Below are positions 54,345-61,965 of a stretch of DNA of 61,965 nt, one piece after another. Source of the stretch: Candidatus Gastranaerophilales bacterium (lineage in GTDB: Bacteria; Cyanobacteriota; Vampirovibrionia; Gastranaerophilales; Gastranaerophilaceae); NCBI GenBank assembly GCA_944323655.1, contig CALUTL010000010.1, positions 1 to 61,965 on the forward strand. The letters are read 5' to 3'. The position numbers and the translations under genes are program-made. A model generated the notes under the pieces. It was given only the letters and a program-made list of their open reading frames with translations. It ran no database searches and was not told the DNA's origin. Position 1 is the stretch's first letter; every line of letters starts with the position of its first letter.

Positions 54345-55952
54345 ATGGGTTTTTCAATTTATAACAATGATAACTCGAAAATTAACAAGCTAGACCTTAA
54401 AGTGGGCAACAGCTGGGCAGAGTCATCCCAAAATATTAACAACAAAATATATGACTCACTCTGGAATCTGGTGGACAACGGTGATGGTAAAATTCAACAG
54501 AACGAAATGGATATGTTGAATAAATTGCTTGAAATTACTGACAATCTTTGCGGAAAAACAGACCAGATTCTTGATAATGAGGAATTAAATAAATTAAAAA
54601 ACGCAATAAACAACGGACATATAAAAGATTTGCTTGATACAAGGATTTACGGCACCTTAAAGGGGGCAGATGCAAGCAAATTAACCAATTTTTCATATTT
54701 AGAAAGAGGGAAACTATATCCTTATGACCCTGCATCAGAAAATCAAGGTAAAACAAAAACAAATCAAAATTTAGTTAATGTAGATTATTCAAACCTAAAA
54801 CTTGATAAAAACAGTGAATATTATATAGATAAATATACCTACACAGAAAATCCGGACGGATCAAAAACAGCAATACCGGTTATTACAAAAAAACAAGATT
54901 CAGGCCAAGGTCGAACCTACAACTGGTCAGAAGGACTTGACAGAACAATCAGTAAAATAAGCATTGCTTCCTATTATTACGAAAATGATAAAGGCAATCA
55001 ATTACCTGAAATTCTCAATGAACTTAAAGCTATCGGAAAAGAAGTTGGTTTTGAAGTTGAGGAAATAGGTATGGAATCAGCCCCTTGGGTTGAGGACTAC
55101 GGAGTCAGGAGAGCGGATGGCAAAGTCTTACTGCTGTCAAATGAAGCTGCCTCTAATGCCAAATACGGTCGGATAAACAGTATTATAGATGAAAACAGAA
55201 TAGAAATTTCAAAATCAACACAAGGAAAATCTATTGATAATTATAAAGAATTTAAAAATACGGTACAAGAAAAAGATATCGTTGAATCAAAAAGCTTTCT
55301 TGAAGGCGGAAACGTATTAAATACTTGTCTTGCAGATGGCACAGCAGGCGCTGTAATAGGAAGCGAATCAATAAATTATACTTTAAATGCAATGAAGCTT
55401 AAAAACACACCGGAAAATGTTGAAAAAGCAAAACTCCAAATAGCGGAAGACTTAGGGATAAAACCTGAAAATATTACATTTATTCCTCAATTTGATTTTC
55501 ATATAGATATGTCTTACCGCCCCCTGCATAACGGAGAAATCGCAGTTCCTGATTACGAGGAAGGCATTCGCATACTTAAAGAAACTCAAATATCCGGAAT
55601 GGATGAAACAGCCAAATCCGAATTGATAAATAAACTTGAAGAATTAAATACCAAAAGCGCATCAATAAGAACTGAAGCAGAACAGGCACTAAGCGATGGC
55701 GGATATAAAATTGTAAAAATTCCTTGTTTTTCTGATAATGGAAAAGCAAAAATTAACTATATGAACGGAGTCGGCGGCACATCCAAAACCGGAGAAAGCT
55801 TCTATATAACAAACAAATCCGACTACCCAGAACTTAATGAAGCAGTCCAAAAATATTTTAAAAATGCAGGAATTAATAAAGTTTATTTTGTTTCAACACA
55901 ACCATTTCTGGATAGTTATGGCGGAATTGATTGTATAACTCAGGAAGTGTAA
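54345..55952 (+). CDS. Pentein-fold guanidino hydrolase-like protein (PAD/agmatine deiminase type)
   Basis: 535 aa. The N-terminal part has an EF-hand-like loop (VDNGDGKIQQNE, about 47-58). The C-terminal 330 residues hold all landmarks of guanidine-modifying enzymes: WVEDYG with Asp251, EGGN (320-323), H386-I-D388 (FHIDMSYRPL) and the C-terminal GGIDCITQEV with Cys530. This is the Asp-His-Asp-Cys set of arginine/agmatine deiminases and bacterial peptidylarginine deiminases. No signal peptide is apparent. Substrate unknown: free arginine, agmatine or protein arginine. AGAGGA precedes the ATG. Confidence 0.75.
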   Translation: MGFSIYNNDNSKINKLDLKVGNSWAESSQNINNKIYDSLWNLVDNGDGKIQQNEMDMLNKLLEITDNLCGKTDQILDNEELNKLKNAINNGHIKDLLDTRIYGTLKGADASKLTNFSYLERGKLYPYDPASENQGKTKTNQNLVNVDYSNLKLDKNSEYYIDKYTYTENPDGSKTAIPVITKKQDSGQGRTYNWSEGLDRTISKISIASYYYENDKGNQLPEILNELKAIGKEVGFEVEEIGMESAPWVEDYGVRRADGKVLLLSNEAASNAKYGRINSIIDENRIEISKSTQGKSIDNYKEFKNTVQEKDIVESKSFLEGGNVLNTCLADGTAGAVIGSESINYTLNAMKLKNTPENVEKAKLQIAEDLGIKPENITFIPQFDFHIDMSYRPLHNGEIAVPDYEEGIRILKETQISGMDETAKSELINKLEELNTKSASIRTEAEQALSDGGYKIVKIPCFSDNGKAKINYMNGVGGTSKTGESFYITNKSDYPELNEAVQKYFKNAGINKVYFVSTQPFLDSYGGIDCITQEV

Positions 55953-56088
55953 TTAATAAAAAAAATAAACATTCTTACTTAAACTGTTTAAACCTGATAA
56001 CAAGGTTTTTAGACTTTACATTTTTACATTAAAGACTTGACTTTTTGAAATATTATTAATAAAATTACAGTAAAAAATGGAGGTGTGT

Positions 56089-57375
56089 ATGAGTGATATT
56101 TATGGAATTAAGGAAGAAAAAGAAGAAAAGAAACAAAACGCCAACAACACAAAAATGAAAAAATTTACACTACTTTTATTAATGCTGCTTTTACTTTTAA
56201 TCCCGACAGGCTTCTGGTACGGAATAATTTCTGACAGAGAATCCTATCGTGATGAAGCCGTAAGAAGTATTTCATCAGCCTGGGGCAGCCAGCAAGTTTT
56301 CAGCACCCCAAAAATTACTTTTGAAAAACCCAAATATAAAACAACTGAAACTGTTGAGCTTTTACTGAATAACTATAATGCAGACATTAAAATCTCAACA
56401 GAAACAAGACATAAAGGGATTTATAAAGTGCCTGTTTATACGGCTGACGTAAAATTAAAAGGTGATTTTACAAATAACGCCGGCGACTTAACCGGAAAAA
56501 CACTTACTCTCGGATTTAACGTATCAGATTCCGTCGGCTTTACCGAAGAACCTGTATTTAAAATAAATAACGGGAAGCAAGAAATTTCCCACGATACGCA
56601 ATATTCGTTTAAACTTGACAAAAATACAAATACAATCCCGTTTGAAATCTCGTTTAAAATCAGAGGTTTGAATGAATTATATGTAAAAGTAAACGGGCAA
56701 TCCAACAACGTACATATAAGCGGCAATTGGTCAAACCCAAGTTTTACGGGGAATTTTTTACCGACTAAAAGAGAGATTACTAAAGAAAGCTTCGATGCGA
56801 CCTGGAATGTTCCCAAAATCGCAACTACTAACATTAACAATTCACACGAAAAATATAACAACACATTTGAAGATGCATCTTTGTTAACCAGTGCTAACGT
56901 GGGAGTGTCACTACTCATGCCGGTAGACAATTACAGAATGGCAAACAGAGCGTTAAAATATGCGTTTTTATTTATAGCGCTTACTTTTGTATGCTATTTC
57001 ATATTTGAAATAACTTCCGCAAATAAAAAACGTATCCACCCGCTTCAATATCTTTTACTTGGCGGGGCAATGCTTATATTTTACCTGCTGCTACTCTCAA
57101 TATCCGAATTTTTACCGTTTGGATTTGCGTATTTTACAGCATCATTAATGACAATCGGACTAATTTGCGCATACACTTATTTTGTAATAACAAAACGTCA
57201 AAACAAACAATTTTCAGCTATAATAACAGGGCTGCTTACAATCCTTTACGCATTTTTATATACACTTTTGCAGCTTCAGGATTTGGCACTTTTGCTTGGA
57301 AGTATCGGACTGTTTGTGATAATAGCACTTATTATGTACACAACAAGAAATGTCGATTGGTATAACGAAAATTAG
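56089..57375 (+). CDS. creD: CreD-like inner membrane protein
   Basis: 428 aa. The cytoplasmic Lys/Glu-rich start is followed by a helix (about 24-45) and the CreD hallmark SDRESYRDEAVRSISSAWGS, a large external domain, DNYRMANRALKYAF, then five to six C-terminal helices. CreD is best known as a target of CreBC or of beta-lactam-linked regulators in proteobacteria, with an unclear envelope role. No regulator gene is adjacent here. The start chosen has GGAGGTG upstream. Confidence 0.88.
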   Translation: MSDIYGIKEEKEEKKQNANNTKMKKFTLLLLMLLLLLIPTGFWYGIISDRESYRDEAVRSISSAWGSQQVFSTPKITFEKPKYKTTETVELLLNNYNADIKISTETRHKGIYKVPVYTADVKLKGDFTNNAGDLTGKTLTLGFNVSDSVGFTEEPVFKINNGKQEISHDTQYSFKLDKNTNTIPFEISFKIRGLNELYVKVNGQSNNVHISGNWSNPSFTGNFLPTKREITKESFDATWNVPKIATTNINNSHEKYNNTFEDASLLTSANVGVSLLMPVDNYRMANRALKYAFLFIALTFVCYFIFEITSANKKRIHPLQYLLLGGAMLIFYLLLLSISEFLPFGFAYFTASLMTIGLICAYTYFVITKRQNKQFSAIITGLLTILYAFLYTLLQLQDLALLLGSIGLFVIIALIMYTTRNVDWYNEN

Positions 57376-57394
57376 ACTGGCTGTTTTATATTGC

Positions 57395-57427
57395 AAAAGA
57401 CCTCACCATATAACCGTGAGGTCTTTT
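57395..57427. terminator. Bidirectional terminator
   Basis: A 12-bp perfect stem (AAAAGACCTCAC with GTGAGGTCTTTT) and a 9-base loop lie between convergent genes, followed by T runs on both strands. Confidence 0.85.
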
Positions 57428-57458
57428 TGTATTTATTAAGATGCAAAATATCAGGTTT

Positions 57459-59510
57459 TTATTCGGCTTCACCCTCTCCGAAAATAAGCCTTGCAAACTC
57501 AAGAACTTTATTAAAGTCATAATGGTCTGAAGATAGTGATGCTTCCCAACTGTCATTTGAATTATCCGTATCAATACTCATACTGTCTGCAGTATAACGA
57601 ATATCATAATCCTGAGCATTTGTATCTTTATCTATGTGTACTGCAGTAATTTTACCATTATCATCTCTTTCGACTACAATTCTTCGTCCATCAGGAAGTT
57701 CTACAAAATCATCGCCATCCTTATCTTTTTTAACTTCCAACTTGGGTTCAGCATAAGCCGCTTCTGCTAAAGTTTTATTTGCATTATTGATAACTTCTTT
57801 TTCTTTATCTCCTATCTTGGATAATTCTGATTTTTCTGCATCGACAGCATCTGCTTGTGCTTTATAAGCTTGTAATTTTGCATCATCATCATCCAATATA
57901 AGATTTGCAGCCTGCATTGCCCATAATTTCATTTCTTTAATACTTGTATCTTTAGATATTGAATCTCCTGTTGCTAATTTTGGTTCTTCTATTCCTAAGG
58001 CGGATAATCTTGCTTGTAGGTCTTTTACTACATATTCATAAACTTCTTCATTATCAAAACCTACAACATCATCTATTTTTTCGATAAGCTCTGGGTAATT
58101 ACCAAAAACATATGCTACATTTTCAGGAGTAATCTTACTTAGAAGCTCTTTTGCTTTAGAATTAGTTGTCCACAAAGCTTCCAGTTCAGCTTTAATATCT
58201 TTAGATATTTGAGGAGCTTCTTTAATTGCTTTAGCAATGACAGTAACTTCAGCCTCTAAATCTTTATCTACCGATTTTTTAGCTTTTAAGTTGGGTTCTA
58301 AGGCTTTTGTAGCTTCAGCAACTTTAGCTGCTCGCTCTTCCGCTGTCATGGTTGGCGTTTCGCCTGCTTTTGGCGCTTCTTCTGCTTTTGGAGCTTCTTC
58401 CGCTTTTGGAGCTTCTTCCGCTTTTGGTACTTCGCCTGCTTTTGGTGCTTCTTCCGCTTTTGGTACTTCGCCTGCTTTTGGTGCTTCTTCCGCTTTTGGT
58501 GCTTCGCCTGCTTTTGGAGCTTCACTTTTTGGTGCAGTTTTACCTAGAGCAACACCATGTCCTTCTGTACCTTCCATTTGAACAAGCATTGGAACACCGT
58601 TAATTGTTCTTAATTCATAAGCATTACCTTCAGTGTAGGATTTACCGCCACCGGAGGTGCATTTGTAAATCACTTTACCATCTTCTGTTTCGCATAGTTC
58701 AAATGTATATACCTGACCATTATCTTGGTCTGTAATCGTAAACTTTTTAGGATTCTGACCTTCAGCAACTTCACCTTCAATTGTTACCTTGCCGTGAATT
58801 GGTCTTGTTGGAAGATTTCCGTTTTCATCGGGTTCATCAATTGCCTCAAAGTATTTACCGTTTAATTCACTCCAATTCGCAGTTGTTGCAGGCTTATTTT
58901 CACCCTTATATCTGTTTTCAGGCTTATTTTGGGCTGCGGGATCTTCTGTTGCTTCTGGAGTAGCAGGTGCTGCTGGTTGTTCTGCTTCTTCTGTTGTTTC
59001 TGTGTTTGCAGGGGCTTCAGGCTGTTCTGCTTCTTCCGTCGTTGCGGGTGCTGCGGGTGCTTCTGAGGAATCGGTTGCTGCAACTTGTTTCCCGTTCAAG
59101 AATGTTATTTTATTAACATTTCCGCCTTCTGTGTATTCATATCTGACTTCTTTTATACCGCCAGAGCCTAAATTTGTAGTTTCACTAAGCAAGCGCCCCT
59201 TTATATCATAATATTGTGTAACTGCACCTTTAGTAAATTTTACAATCTTTTCACCATTTTCAGATACAATTTCCTCCCGCTTACCATCACCTGGGTCTGT
59301 GCTTGGTAATTTTGCACGTTCTTTTATGTATTCCAACAATTCAGTCTGATCTAAGGTTCCGTTTTGCGGATTGTTGTCAAACTTTGCGAAATACTCCTTA
59401 ATTTCGGCATCTACAATTTTTGACAATTCAATATCCGGCTTAATCTCGGCTTTTTTGACCATGTGAAACTTTAATAATTCATTGCCGTCAACATTTGGGG
59501 TTCCTGACAT
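57459..59510 (-). CDS. Unknown protein with EF-hand-like start, YD-like and PKA-repeat regions
   Basis: 683 aa; not recognised. Near residues 40-60 a FDNNPQNGTLDQTELLEYI segment resembles an EF-hand-type helix-loop-helix. Next is a YD-repeat-like part (YYDIKGRLL, VRYEYTEGGNVNKI), then two low-complexity linkers: TEEAEQP-type repeats (about 150-200) and nine 6-aa EAPKAE/EAPKAG units (about 330-385). The C-terminal 250 residues are charged and helical, ending in another YD-like stretch (RDDNGKITAVHIDKDT). No signal peptide or membrane helix. The AAGGAG site is good. Probably a large secreted or surface-associated modular protein, by composition only. Confidence 0.65.
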   Translation of the reverse strand: MSGTPNVDGNELLKFHMVKKAEIKPDIELSKIVDAEIKEYFAKFDNNPQNGTLDQTELLEYIKERAKLPSTDPGDGKREEIVSENGEKIVKFTKGAVTQYYDIKGRLLSETTNLGSGGIKEVRYEYTEGGNVNKITFLNGKQVAATDSSEAPAAPATTEEAEQPEAPANTETTEEAEQPAAPATPEATEDPAAQNKPENRYKGENKPATTANWSELNGKYFEAIDEPDENGNLPTRPIHGKVTIEGEVAEGQNPKKFTITDQDNGQVYTFELCETEDGKVIYKCTSGGGKSYTEGNAYELRTINGVPMLVQMEGTEGHGVALGKTAPKSEAPKAGEAPKAEEAPKAGEVPKAEEAPKAGEVPKAEEAPKAEEAPKAEEAPKAGETPTMTAEERAAKVAEATKALEPNLKAKKSVDKDLEAEVTVIAKAIKEAPQISKDIKAELEALWTTNSKAKELLSKITPENVAYVFGNYPELIEKIDDVVGFDNEEVYEYVVKDLQARLSALGIEEPKLATGDSISKDTSIKEMKLWAMQAANLILDDDDAKLQAYKAQADAVDAEKSELSKIGDKEKEVINNANKTLAEAAYAEPKLEVKKDKDGDDFVELPDGRRIVVERDDNGKITAVHIDKDTNAQDYDIRYTADSMSIDTDNSNDSWEASLSSDHYDFNKVLEFARLIFGEGEAE
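58361..58522 (-). repeat. 18-bp tandem repeat encoding (E-x-PKA-x) units
   Basis: About nine copies of an 18-base unit inside the unknown 683-aa gene, coding EAPKAE, EAPKAG or EVPKAE. The copies keep frame and alternate, so length changes by replication slippage would add or remove whole units. Confidence 0.8.
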
Positions 59511-59732
59511 AAATTTACTCCTTTATTTTTTCTACACCTTTGAGTTATCGGAGTATTTTTTAGAAACTTTACAACAATACATATTTTATTTACAAAAATA
59601 TACATTACATTAATTTAAATAGTGTCTGTAACAATATGTAAAAACTAAAACTTTATAATTCAATCATTTATACACTGTAATACTATAATTGTGTTGTAAG
59701 TAATTTAAAGTAATCAACACTCAATAATTAAT

Positions 59733-60530
59733 ATGGAAATTGTTCATAATAACAACATCAATTTTAACGGAGCCTATATAATTAAGGGTTCAGCAAAATC
59801 GGTAACCAGATTTGAGAACGAACTAAACAGATTAATTGCAGGGAAAAAGCACCCTGATGTATTATCAATGCCTTTAACTGATTATTATCATGAAAATCAG
59901 CCTTATACGGAAATTTTAGTATGTACGTCAGACCACACGAATAATTTGAGAACTTATCTTCTTAAGCAAACAAAACAGCAGGAGAAAAAAATTAAAAAGT
60001 TTGCAGAAGACTTTTACAGCTGGGACATTGAAAAGCGAGAAAAATGGTCTGCGAATCTGCAAAAAGCTATCGACTTGGTCGGTGAAAACGACAAAAACAT
60101 AACTGCGCCCGGCGAAATAGCCTTACAAAACGGAAATCCTGACAGTTTTCTGGACTGGTACAATTTAGCAATAAAAAAAGCTAATGACCTTTATAACAAA
60201 ATAAGCGGACTTGGCAAATTAGCGTTTCCTGCCAAAATAAGACGCCTTGATGCTGATAAAACTTTTATTTCATTAATTGACGATAATTTTAATATTAAAG
60301 AAGGTTTTATCAGAAATAAGCCAAACAAAATTGACATAGAAATTGTAGGTAATAAAGAATACCGATATAAAAACAATAAATTTCATGAAATTATTACTTA
60401 TAAAACCGACTCACTTGAAGAAAATTCTATTGAAGCCACAGAAAAGTTTTATTACGACAAAAACGGGAATCTGAAAAAAATAATAAAAAGAAATATTTTC
60501 GGAGAAATTACAAACAATAAAAACAAGTAA
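59733..60530 (+). CDS. Unknown protein with N-terminal FNG motif
   Basis: 265 aa; no family recognised. It starts MEIVHNNNINFNGAYII (motif at 11-13). A first domain (about 14-75) looks alpha/beta, then a charged helical middle, and a C-terminal region with a YD-repeat-like FYYDKNGNLKKI (about 240-251), also echoed in the 683-aa neighbour. No membrane segment. No ribosome site is visible; a TATAAT at about 59683 may be its -10 box. Confidence 0.6.
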   Translation: MEIVHNNNINFNGAYIIKGSAKSVTRFENELNRLIAGKKHPDVLSMPLTDYYHENQPYTEILVCTSDHTNNLRTYLLKQTKQQEKKIKKFAEDFYSWDIEKREKWSANLQKAIDLVGENDKNITAPGEIALQNGNPDSFLDWYNLAIKKANDLYNKISGLGKLAFPAKIRRLDADKTFISLIDDNFNIKEGFIRNKPNKIDIEIVGNKEYRYKNNKFHEIITYKTDSLEENSIEATEKFYYDKNGNLKKIIKRNIFGEITNNKNK

Positions 60531-60548
60531 ATGTAAAAGAACAACCAT

Positions 60549-60590
60549 TTCAGGAATATTTGACAGACAGTTCAGGAATTTTGGGACAGA
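60549..60590. repeat. Two-copy direct repeat in intergenic region
   Basis: TTCAGGAATATTTGACAGA and TTCAGGAATTTTGGGACAGA begin 22 bases apart (60549 and 60571) in the 214-base gap between two plus-strand genes. The spacing of two helical turns could suit a dimeric regulator. The rest of the gap is AT-rich. Confidence 0.4.
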
Positions 60591-60744
60591 TTAATTTAGA
60601 AACTTAAATTAATGTTATAAATATTTGAATGAAGTTTCTCATAAACATTAGATTGAGAAGATTAAAAAACAACCAATATTATATTAATTTAAATAGCAAA
60701 AAATATTTTTATATGTTTTAAAACCCATATGGATAAGGCACGTT

Positions 60745-61770
60745 ATGAAAATTAATTTAAATGTAACAACACAAAATCAATATAAAAGACAAATTTCACA
60801 AGAAAAAATTACCTTTAAAGGATTGACAACTCCAAGGTTAAAGTCAATGTTTGTTTTTGATTTAGATGGGACTTTGGCTACGGCAAGTCAAAAACAACTT
60901 GATTTCATTGTAAACAAAGCTAAAGAAACAAATTCTGACATAATTTATGCTACCGGACGAACACTTAAAGAATTTTTCCGCCTTCAAGATAAAATGTTAT
61001 CTTCAAACAAAGTTCTCCCAACACCAGACTATCTAATTGCAAATAATGGACAATTCTTATACCAAAATATCAATGGTCAATTATTCGAAGAATTGGATTA
61101 CCAAAAATTATTATTAAATAAATCTAATTATAATAGAGAATATATAACAGAAACAATGAGAAAAATTTCTCAATCTGATAAATACAGATATACTTCAGAA
61201 CAGTTAGCAACTTTAGATAATTTAAGTGAAGTCAAGCTCTCTGATCCTGAATTTTATAATTCAAAAATTTCATACTATGAATGGAATCCTTCAAAAAATA
61301 TGGCAGAATATTTTTTTGCACACGATGTAGATTTAAAAGAATTGAAAAATGAATTAAATAAAATATTATTTAAAAAAGGGATTAAAGTAAAATTTAGAGA
61401 AAACCATTATACTAAACCAATAATGGATGCTTGTAATAAGAGTATACTTCTACAGTCCAATTCGCTTAGACGACACACAGATGGCTCTATGACTGCACTA
61501 TTTGTATGTGCAGCTGATAAATCAGATGGTATAGATTATATAAGAAAGAAAAGAGGTATTCTAAATTCAGAGATAATTATGGCTGGAAATGATGATAACG
61601 ATATACCAATGGCAAAATTTACAAAAAATGGTTCTAAATTTATATGTTTAGCTGATTCATCAAAGAAACTTATTGAGTATTGTGAATCTATGTCTCGCAA
61701 TATATTTTTAAGTGTTGAAAATGGAGCCAATGGAATAGTTGAAGGATTAAAATATTTTCTCAAGTATTAA
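60745..61770 (+). CDS. HAD-superfamily phosphatase with N-terminal FKG extension
   Basis: 341 aa. A 34-residue tail carrying ITFKGL (F24-G26) precedes a complete HAD domain: motif I FVFDLDGTLA with Asp39 and Asp41, motif II YATGRT, and motif IV GNDDNDIPM (about 280). The large cap domain between motifs II and III resembles the Cof/sucrose-phosphatase (IIB) type. Likely a sugar or small phosphate-ester phosphatase. This is the one motif-bearing gene in the window whose main domain is a known enzyme, so the tail is clearly an add-on. An AAGG site precedes the ATG. Confidence 0.8.
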   Translation: MKINLNVTTQNQYKRQISQEKITFKGLTTPRLKSMFVFDLDGTLATASQKQLDFIVNKAKETNSDIIYATGRTLKEFFRLQDKMLSSNKVLPTPDYLIANNGQFLYQNINGQLFEELDYQKLLLNKSNYNREYITETMRKISQSDKYRYTSEQLATLDNLSEVKLSDPEFYNSKISYYEWNPSKNMAEYFFAHDVDLKELKNELNKILFKKGIKVKFRENHYTKPIMDACNKSILLQSNSLRRHTDGSMTALFVCAADKSDGIDYIRKKRGILNSEIIMAGNDDNDIPMAKFTKNGSKFICLADSSKKLIEYCESMSRNIFLSVENGANGIVEGLKYFLKY

Positions 61771-61809
61771 TATCTTTCTAGTTATATTGAAAACTTTTTA
61801 TGTAAATAA

Positions 61810-61965
61810 CAAAAAAATGTTTCATATCGTTGTCCACAGAATACAGATGAGTATTTAAAGACTAGCTTATTTGTTAATGATATGGAAGAAGACTTTTTAG
61901 ATAATCAACCATTATTCACTGCTAAGAAAAATATTAGTACAGGTAACCGAATTACTGATTCAATA
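61810..61965 (+). CDS. Possible partial gene at the window edge
   Basis: An open frame runs from just after a TAA (61807-61809) to the window end. Its residues look protein-like (YRCPQNTDEYLKTSLF, then MEEDFLDNQPLF), but the first ATG is at 61882 and no ribosome site is seen. It may be the start of a gene, or a decayed fragment whose own start is lost. Cannot be settled from this window. Confidence 0.25.

Noticed and set aside
58361..58522. CRISPR-like array
   Set aside because: Units are 18 bp without spacers and lie in frame inside a coding region.
58237..58603. Plus-strand frames rich in FGASSAF or Leu repeats opposite the 683-aa gene
   Set aside because: They are only the complement of the 18-bp repeats; there is no ribosome site and the minus-strand frame is continuous across 2 kb.

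Overview
The window looks like a chromosomal piece of a low-GC, gut-type, non-photosynthetic relative of cyanobacteria (Melainabacteria/Vampirovibrionia, most like Gastranaerophilales). This is inferred from gene order and style, not from a database match. The best evidence is the ATP synthase cluster, which has the cyanobacterial order a, c, b', b, delta, alpha, gamma, with two b-type genes and with beta and epsilon absent. An oxaloacetate-decarboxylase-type pump with its own biotin ligase, a homocitrate/Re-citrate-synthase-like enzyme and a DUF2229 protein suggest anaerobic metabolism. No rRNA, tRNA, CRISPR array, prophage or insertion sequence was recognised.

Layout. 188-6293: smc-scpA-scpB with an overlapping fourth gene for a TPR/matrixin-like zinc protease. 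6423-9566: FAD dehydrogenase and two sugar-type ABC permeases. 9563-15821: two TPR membrane/soluble proteins, a Met/Tyr-rich unknown, an orphan sensor kinase and a small FKG-motif protein. 15937-20886: homocitrate-type synthase, a lipoprotein and a LeuC-type dehydratase, then an ECF sigma/anti-sigma pair. 20883-25084: two small membrane proteins, glgC, an odd PurN-like protein and two overlapping related small genes. 25139-29186 (minus): birA-oadG-oadA-oadB. 29292-34623 (plus): the atp operon with a B-box/TM gene inserted. 34638-38063: two large paralogous membrane proteins. 38363-50002: housekeeping genes (cca, rsmE, rpsU, gpmI) with a DUF2229 protein, SNF2 helicase, prepilin-like protein, XRE regulator, YjbQ and a degenerate amidohydrolase. 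50091-57375: obgE, glmU, an MFS exporter, a pentein-fold guanidino hydrolase-like protein and CreD. 57459 to the end: accessory, lineage-specific proteins.

The most unusual signal is a short motif, hydrophobic/polar then F-[K/N/S]-G, usually at residues 9-32 and usually after a start of the form M-x-I. It recurs in at least seven otherwise unrelated proteins here (genes starting at 13896, 17327, 36275, 38063, 42587, 59733, 60745), with a variant at 24354. It is repeated internally in the two large membrane paralogs and sits at the C-terminus of a third membrane protein (gene ending at 20883). This may be an undescribed lineage-specific sorting or docking tag.

Other notable points are two promoters whose predicted transcription start is exactly the ATG (leaderless mRNAs), a likely operator of CTTATAAC/GTTATAAG boxes between the XRE gene and the prepilin gene, an amidohydrolase that has lost every metal ligand, and a PurN-like protein with the catalytic His replaced by Gln and a Cys/Gly tail.
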